DNA from: Thalassobacillus pellis
GTDB lineage: Bacteria > Bacillota > Bacilli > Bacillales > Halobacillaceae
Direction of reading: 5' to 3'
DNA: 64,000 nucleotides
NCBI RefSeq assembly: GCF_016908295.1
Contig: NZ_JAFBDO010000001.1
Location: forward strand, 558,001-622,000
In this document: positions 58,816 through 64,000 of the stretch, one piece after another
Numbering within the stretch: the stretch's first letter is position 1
How the letters are laid out: every line of letters starts with the position of its first letter
Position numbers and translations under genes: made by a program
Notes under the pieces: generated by a model
What the model was told of the DNA's origin: nothing
Databases searched by the model: none
What the model saw: the letters and a program-made list of their open reading frames with translations, nothing else

Positions 58816-60915
58816 TTATTTGAAAACCTGGTTAACTACACGTTCCGTAGATTCCCCGCATTCCCATGAACAAAACCTTTCATGGAATTCCTCAAAGTCA
58901 TCTGGCAGCACGAAACCATTCTTATCCAGTTTCTTGATTTCGCTGATCACTTCCCCCGTGGTCTTAGTCAGTGGGCCAGGAGCTTTTTTCTCAAAATCAA
59001 AATAGAAACCACGAAGCTTATCACGGTATTCGTCAAGATCATACACGTAAAAAATCATTGGTCTTCTCAAATTGGCATAATCAAAAAATACAGACGAATA
59101 ATCCGTAATCAATATGTCTGAAATTAAGTAAAGCTCTCTGATATCTTCATAAGTGGACATATCGTAAGCAAAGCCCTGATAAGGGGATAAATCAAAATTT
59201 TCTGCAATGAGATAGTGCATCCGCAGAACGACCACATATTCCTCACCAAGTTCCTCTCGCAGCCTGTCCAGATCAAGGCTTAAATTGAAGCGATATCGGC
59301 CTTTCTGATAGAACTGGTTATCTCTCCAGGTTGGGGCATACATGATAACTTTTTTATCTAATGGGATATTTAACTTTTCCTTTATCTTATCAATATCTTC
59401 CTTGTTATTATGGCTATAAAGGAAATCATTGCGCGGATAGCCTGATTCGATCATCTCTTTATCGAATCGGAAGGCTCGCTCAAATATCTTCGCGGAATAT
59501 TCATTAGGAGCCACCAAATAATCCCACTTACTCGATTCCCTCGTAAAGTTTTCCTTATACTTTTCCGTATTTGTACCAGGCATATGAACTTCTTCCATAT
59601 CAGCTGCCAATCGTTTCAATGGCGTACCATGCCATGTTTGCAAGTATTTGGTGCCTATAGGTTTATGCAGCCATAGTGGCAGCCTGGCATTGGTCACCCA
59701 GTACTTTGCTCGCGGCATCGTCAACAGCCATTTCAGGGAAAACCTTCTGATCACATCCAAGCCTTTTTCACGGAATAATTGAATATGCCTCCGATCAGCA
59801 CTCCAGACTAATTTATACTCCGGATGATGATCTTTCATATATTCATAAATGGCTCTTGGACTATCACTATATTGCTTACCGTGAAAGCTCTCAAACATGA
59901 CCAGTTTTTTGTCCTTAGGCATAAAACTGAAAATGCGGAAGGCAAACTGATAGGCTTTCAATAACCGCTTACTTCTTCTGACTTTGGTAATCGTCTTTCT
60001 CGTGTTTTGGACAAGTTCTTTTTTAAAGTTTCTTTCCATTGATGAAACCGAAAGGAACTTCGATTTTTTTGTCGGCTTGATACGGATGTCTACTTTTACA
60101 TCGTTGATAATGAAGGAATGCTGCTGACGTAACAATTCCTTATCCTTATTCCGGTATTTAAGACGTCCGCTTTCTATCCACTCGTTTCCGTTTTCCGTCT
60201 GGACATTTGCCTCCACATAAAACTTGAAATACTTTTTGTCCGTTAAATTCACGTGGGGCTTCAAATCAAATGAAGCTTTGAAATACTTATCCAGCTTGTT
60301 ATGTTCTTCGTCAAAGCCGAGCTCGAACGGAATTCGTAATTCTTCTTTATCACAATTATTTCTGATAATAAGGTTTGTTTCTATCACTGAGTCAGAATCC
60401 CTGGAATAAGGCGGGAAGTCAAAATATCCTTCAACCGTTAAAGAGCCATCACCGTCAAGGAACACATGATTAATACCGGCTAAAATGCGATAATCTTTGA
60501 TAGCAAAAGAAAAATTTCCTTTTTTAGTAATGTAAGGGTAGAATATTTTTTCTTTGCTCTCCAGAAGTTGATAAGACAACTCCAAGCCGCCTTCTGTTGC
60601 TTTAATACGCTTTCTCTTAGATTCTTCCTCGGAAATTTCTCCATGGAGATAAACGTCCCAATACAAACCATCAAGGAGAAGTTGTTGGTGGTTTTTAAAA
60701 TTAAGTTTACCTTCAAGTAACTTGTACTCTTCTCCTTCTTCTACCACTTTGGTTTCGATAGGGAGTTCTTCCTCCGTACTTCTATTTCTAAGAAGCAAGG
60801 ACCATGTTTGTACATTTTCAAAAAACGTTTCTTTCATAGAAATTTGAAATTGGTAATTCCCGCTTTGTTGTACTAAGGAAATTAAGTGACCGTGTTTATA
60901 GGATACATTTTCCAT
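58816..60915 (-). CDS. CDP-glycerol glycerophosphotransferase (TagF/TarF-like)
   Basis: A 699-residue peripheral membrane enzyme that polymerises or primes glycerol phosphate from CDP-glycerol for wall teichoic acid. The C-terminal catalytic half (about 315-695) has YLQTWHGTPLKRLA with a conserved His, SGYPRNDFLY, VIMYAPTWRDN and DYSSVFFDYANLRRPMIFY. The N-terminal 300 residues form beta-rich domains with no motif I recognise, as often seen in long TagF-type proteins. GAAGGGAAG precedes the ATG. Whether it is the polymerase or the primase cannot be decided by sequence alone; its length favours the polymerase. Confidence 0.92.
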   Translation of the reverse strand: MENVSYKHGHLISLVQQSGNYQFQISMKETFFENVQTWSLLLRNRSTEEELPIETKVVEEGEEYKLLEGKLNFKNHQQLLLDGLYWDVYLHGEISEEESKRKRIKATEGGLELSYQLLESKEKIFYPYITKKGNFSFAIKDYRILAGINHVFLDGDGSLTVEGYFDFPPYSRDSDSVIETNLIIRNNCDKEELRIPFELGFDEEHNKLDKYFKASFDLKPHVNLTDKKYFKFYVEANVQTENGNEWIESGRLKYRNKDKELLRQQHSFIINDVKVDIRIKPTKKSKFLSVSSMERNFKKELVQNTRKTITKVRRSKRLLKAYQFAFRIFSFMPKDKKLVMFESFHGKQYSDSPRAIYEYMKDHHPEYKLVWSADRRHIQLFREKGLDVIRRFSLKWLLTMPRAKYWVTNARLPLWLHKPIGTKYLQTWHGTPLKRLAADMEEVHMPGTNTEKYKENFTRESSKWDYLVAPNEYSAKIFERAFRFDKEMIESGYPRNDFLYSHNNKEDIDKIKEKLNIPLDKKVIMYAPTWRDNQFYQKGRYRFNLSLDLDRLREELGEEYVVVLRMHYLIAENFDLSPYQGFAYDMSTYEDIRELYLISDILITDYSSVFFDYANLRRPMIFYVYDLDEYRDKLRGFYFDFEKKAPGPLTKTTGEVISEIKKLDKNGFVLPDDFEEFHERFCSWECGESTERVVNQVFK

Positions 60916-60995
60916 CAGGAATACTTCCCTTCTCTACTTTAAAAATCTAACGAATATTATAAGATTTCCTTCAATTATTTTCAAATTTACCTCAC

Positions 60996-62057
60996 CTAGA
61001 CCCGTTTCCTTGCTTTTAGACTTTTTTTAACCTGTTGAAGCAATACGGAAGCATAATAAGAAATTAAAAAGATAAAAGGAGTAAATCCGAGCCCCCACCA
61101 AACTGTATCTTTCAACTCTTCCCATTTCCCCAGTGTCAGGATGGTAAGCAGAAGACTGATAAAAAATGCATGAATCACATAAATTCCTAATGTATTCTTT
61201 CCTATCTTATTAAACCATGTACCTCTCCCTAAATGCGGAAATCTTAAAGCAAGTAAAAGCATGAAGAGGACTAGCGGAATAGTCATGATAAAGTAGTTAC
61301 CCACCTTTCCGCCAAAGTTGTAATAACTGATGTATGCTTCCACAACCTGCAATGCTGAAAATGTAAATAATAACAGCACCATCGTAAAAGTGTTGATCTT
61401 ACGAGCTTTCAATTGCAAGCTATTTTTATATTTGGCACCAACTGCTCCTAGGGCAGTGTAAAACAGACCAAAAAAGAAAGGATCCCTTGTCTGAATGTTC
61501 AATTCATAAAAGAAATTGTAGGATTGTCCAAGAAGACCAATCATGTTTAGCACAAAACTTACTAATAACAGTACTTTAACCAAATTAAACCGAATGAAAA
61601 TATATAGAATTGCGGCACACCAAATCAATGCGTATAAATACCATAAATGATAGTGTGTTTCACTTGCACCGTAAAGAATGGTCTGCCAATGGAAGAACTC
61701 TAAGAAATATCCCTTCCATACCGTTAATGCAGCACCAAGGGTCTTCTTTTCAGCAAGCAAATAAAGACGTATCATATCATATATGAAATAAAAAAGGCTC
61801 CACGTCAGTAGTATCTTTCCTAGTTTACCTAGGTATTTTTTAACGTAATCTAACGGGCTTTCCGCTTCACTCGTCTTATTCATTAGGAAGAAACCAGCTA
61901 CCATAAAAAAATACGCAACTCCGAAACGGAAAAACGCGTCCACTACAAAATCTAAATATTCTCCTTCCCCAGTATGCTGAAAAGTTCCTGTATGAATAGC
62001 TACTACACCAAACATTGCCAAGAACTTAAATGTGTCGAAGGTTTCATTTCTTTCCAT
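60996..62057 (-). CDS. Membrane acyltransferase, family 3
   Basis: A 353-residue protein with about ten membrane helices. The N-terminus RNETFDTFKFLAMFGVVAIHTG carries the family's active-site His (AIHTG); YFFMVAGFFLMN follows. ATG at complement 62055-62057 is preferred because AGGAG is 9 bp upstream; an ATG two codons earlier is too close to it. It is adjacent to the TagF-like gene and in the same orientation (80 bp), so acylation of teichoic acid or its sugar substituents is a fair guess. Confidence 0.86.
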   Translation of the reverse strand: MERNETFDTFKFLAMFGVVAIHTGTFQHTGEGEYLDFVVDAFFRFGVAYFFMVAGFFLMNKTSEAESPLDYVKKYLGKLGKILLTWSLFYFIYDMIRLYLLAEKKTLGAALTVWKGYFLEFFHWQTILYGASETHYHLWYLYALIWCAAILYIFIRFNLVKVLLLVSFVLNMIGLLGQSYNFFYELNIQTRDPFFFGLFYTALGAVGAKYKNSLQLKARKINTFTMVLLLFTFSALQVVEAYISYYNFGGKVGNYFIMTIPLVLFMLLLALRFPHLGRGTWFNKIGKNTLGIYVIHAFFISLLLTILTLGKWEELKDTVWWGLGFTPFIFLISYYASVLLQQVKKSLKARKRV

Positions 62058-62373
62058 GGCCATTCACTCCTGAGCAATTCCTCGAATTTTGTCACCAAAT
62101 ACAAGTATAAGAGGAAAGCTCACTAGTTCGCATGGTTTAACTCCACCTTTTAATCGAATTATTAAAATTGCAATCATTCGTTAATCTCTTTGTAATATTC
62201 ATGGACGTTACCCTTAGAGATAATGTAGAGTTGAAGATAAAGGGATATTTTTACTGTTTATATTTAAATACGGTAGGAAAAGAAAATTAGTAGTCGAACA
62301 TTATCCATGCATTACCTTGATGAGCATGAGAGAATAACAGAATAATAATCCTTAAGAAAAGCAGGTGAATCAC
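62058..62373. other. Divergent intergenic region upstream of the TagE-like gene
   Basis: About 315 bp of AT-rich sequence between the divergent acyltransferase and glucosyltransferase genes. It must hold both promoters, but no -35/-10 pair with good spacing was found and no hairpin stands out. Confidence 0.5.
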
Positions 62374-63933
62374 ATGGCTGATAAACATACGATGTACTTC
62401 TTAATCAATTCGATTGATCTCGCACGCGGTGGGTTAACAAGAGCATCCTTAAAACAAGCTTCTACTTTTGCTGAAATGGGTTATGATGTCGAAATGGTCA
62501 CGTTCAATTATAACTTGAAATATTCGAAAATAAGGAAAAAACTAGTTGAAATGGGGAAAGTTCACCCTGATGTTACCATTCGAAATATGTATGAAGAACT
62601 GGAGGGAAACAATGAACCTGTAAATTCAATCCCCTCCCATAATAAAACTTCACTCAAAGAACTAGCAGATGGAGGAGCTTTGGATAAAAGAAGCGGATAT
62701 AATAGTTACCGAGTTTATAAAAACGGGCTATATATAAAGTATATCGATCTTGATAAAAACGACACTCTAAACTTCATCGATTATTTTAATGAAAACCGGT
62801 ACCGAACTAGTCGAGTTGAATATGATCAGGCGGGAAACATTCGTCGTGTCTCTTATATGGACTTTCAATATAATAAGCCACGACAAATCATTCATTATGA
62901 CCCGTACGGAAATGCCTATCTATCCCAGTGGGAAAATGCAGAAAAAGGAAAAATCCAAAGAATTAACATTTTTAATCCGAATAATGGCGAAGTGGAAAAA
63001 ACTTATTTCAACGATGATGACTTAAAAGTCGCATGGCTTGAAAAAATTCTTAAAGAATCAGAAAATCCAGTGGTTGTATCGGATACACGGAGCACTGATT
63101 CTGTGCTAGGTAAACTGGATAAATCAGCGGCGACTAAAATTTGGCGTCTACACAGCTGTCATGTGAAGTATCCATTCCAAAAAGATGGCGAAATTGTGCC
63201 CAAAGTTAGAGATGCTATAAAATACTTGGATAATTACGATGGGGCTTTCGTTTTGACAGAAGAACAAAAGAACGATCTTGTACAAAGATACGGTGGAGAA
63301 TCTTTCTTCCATGTCGTCCCACACTTTCACGAAGAAAAAAAGCGTAACTTTTTGAAGGAAATGATAAAGAAAGAGAAGAAAAACGAAAAACTTGGTGTTA
63401 TTATCAGCAGATTATCTACACTTAAGCGTATTGATCATCCTATTAGAGCTTTCAAGAAGGTAGTACAGCAAATGCCGGAAGCAAAACTGGAAGTTTGGGG
63501 GACAGGTACTGAAACCGAAAAGCTGGAAGAACTTATTAAAGAACTTGGGCTTGAAAATAATGTAAGTATGAAAGGATATACCCATGATCCTGACCTTATT
63601 TATCAAAAAGGACTATTTTCCATATTGACCTCAAAAACAGAAGGTTTCGCATTATCTATTTTAGAGAGCATGGCCAATAAGACACCTGTTATAAGCTATA
63701 ACATTAAATACGGACCAAATGAGTTAATCCAACACGATCAGACAGGGTTGCTAGTCGAAGACAAAGATATTGAAGGGTTAGCTGAAAGTATGCTTTACAT
63801 GTTTAAAAATCCTGAAAAAACCAAAGCGATGGGAGAAGACGCAGCTGAATTTGTAAATGAAAAATTCAGCAAAGAAAATTACAAGGAAAGATGGATAAAG
63901 TCCATCGCAGCAACCCAGAAAAATAAAAAGTAG
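62374..63933 (+). CDS. TagE-like teichoic acid glycosyltransferase (GT4)
   Basis: A 519-residue cytosolic GT-B enzyme. The N-terminus NSIDLARGGLTRASLKQASTF resembles the poly(glycerol-phosphate) alpha-glucosyltransferase family. A variable middle domain (about 100-260) with YD-type repeats (YNSYRVYKNG, YDPYGNAYLSQW) leads to the GT4 domain from about 325: LGVIISRLSTLKRIDHPIRA, LEVWGTG, TEGFALSILESMANKTPVI (E-x7-E). It probably decorates glycerol-phosphate teichoic acid with glucose from UDP-glucose. ATG 62374 is preferred over a GTG three codons upstream because GCAGGTG is 6 bp before it. Confidence 0.88.
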   Translation: MADKHTMYFLINSIDLARGGLTRASLKQASTFAEMGYDVEMVTFNYNLKYSKIRKKLVEMGKVHPDVTIRNMYEELEGNNEPVNSIPSHNKTSLKELADGGALDKRSGYNSYRVYKNGLYIKYIDLDKNDTLNFIDYFNENRYRTSRVEYDQAGNIRRVSYMDFQYNKPRQIIHYDPYGNAYLSQWENAEKGKIQRINIFNPNNGEVEKTYFNDDDLKVAWLEKILKESENPVVVSDTRSTDSVLGKLDKSAATKIWRLHSCHVKYPFQKDGEIVPKVRDAIKYLDNYDGAFVLTEEQKNDLVQRYGGESFFHVVPHFHEEKKRNFLKEMIKKEKKNEKLGVIISRLSTLKRIDHPIRAFKKVVQQMPEAKLEVWGTGTETEKLEELIKELGLENNVSMKGYTHDPDLIYQKGLFSILTSKTEGFALSILESMANKTPVISYNIKYGPNELIQHDQTGLLVEDKDIEGLAESMLYMFKNPEKTKAMGEDAAEFVNEKFSKENYKERWIKSIAATQKNKK

Positions 63934-63941
63934 TTTTTAGT

Positions 63942-63970
63942 AAAGCATTCTCACTTTAAGAGAATGCTTT
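63942..63970 (+). terminator. Terminator of the TagE-like gene
   Basis: AAAGCATTCTC pairs with GAGAATGCTTT (11 bp, 7-nt loop), followed by TTTTTG. It lies 8 bp after the stop. Confidence 0.93.
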
Positions 63971-64000
63971 TTTTGTGAAAATAGATATGGAATTAATAGT

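Noticed and set aside
1-64000. tRNA, rRNA or prophage genes
   Set aside because: No cloverleaf-like CCA-ended sequence, rRNA signature, integrase or phage structural gene was found by reading.

Overview
The window looks like chromosomal DNA from a low-GC, Gram-positive, spore-former-type Bacillaceae, probably a salt- or alkali-adapted genus near Virgibacillus, Oceanobacillus or Halobacillus. This is inferred from gene content: LtaS-type LTA synthases, TagG/TagH/TagF/TagE-like teichoic acid genes, CsaB with many S-layer-homology (SLH) proteins, strong AGGAGG ribosome binding sites, and frequent TTG/GTG starts. No rRNA, tRNA, CRISPR array or intact transposase was seen. The genus was not confirmed by any search.

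Layout. (1) 1-4.5 kb, minus strand: a catabolic pair (3-hydroxyisobutyrate-dehydrogenase-like protein cut by the window edge, and an aldehyde dehydrogenase), a PucR/CdaR-type regulator with a GAF domain, and panD. (2) 4.85-5.7 kb: an orphan sigma-70-like factor and a decayed IS21-type remnant. (3) 5.7-24.9 kb, minus strand: an exopolysaccharide/capsule locus. Read 5' to 3' it holds a Wzz-like chain-length protein and tyrosine kinase, two CpsB/YwqE-type phosphatases, a 4,6-dehydratase of the CapD/EpsC type, GalU, a UDP-sugar dehydrogenase, a DegT aminotransferase, two hexapeptide acyltransferases, an ATP-grasp protein, an epimerase, a PglC/EpsL-like initiating transferase, three glycosyltransferases, a Wzy-like polymerase and a Wzx flippase. 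The distal part (about 5.7-19.4 kb) is visibly more AT-rich than its flanks. (4) 25.2-34.1 kb: two LTA-synthase-like proteins, a TcaA-like zinc-ribbon protein with a membrane partner, and an exported FAD-dependent oxidoreductase with a cryptic SLH-like tail.

(5) 34.1-49.6 kb: seven secreted proteins each carry three SLH repeats. They are an MBL-fold/helix-hairpin-helix protein (with a DUF3006 partner), a 5'-nucleotidase, an NlpC/P60 hydrolase, two subtilisin-like proteases, an amidase and a glucosaminidase. (6) 49.7-55.0 kb: a four-gene plus-strand operon (WecG/TagA transferase, flippase, DUF5693 membrane protein, CsaB) that probably makes and pyruvylates the secondary cell wall polymer to which the SLH proteins bind. 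A structured noncoding element with inverted terminal repeats follows it. (7) 55.4-63.9 kb: wall teichoic acid and related genes (two OafA-type acyltransferases, TagGH exporter, CDP-glycerol glycerophosphotransferase, TagE-like glucosyltransferase).

Together this is a cell-surface region. It encodes an EPS, lipoteichoic acid, wall teichoic acid, a pyruvylated cell wall polymer, and a set of enzymes that would be held on that polymer.
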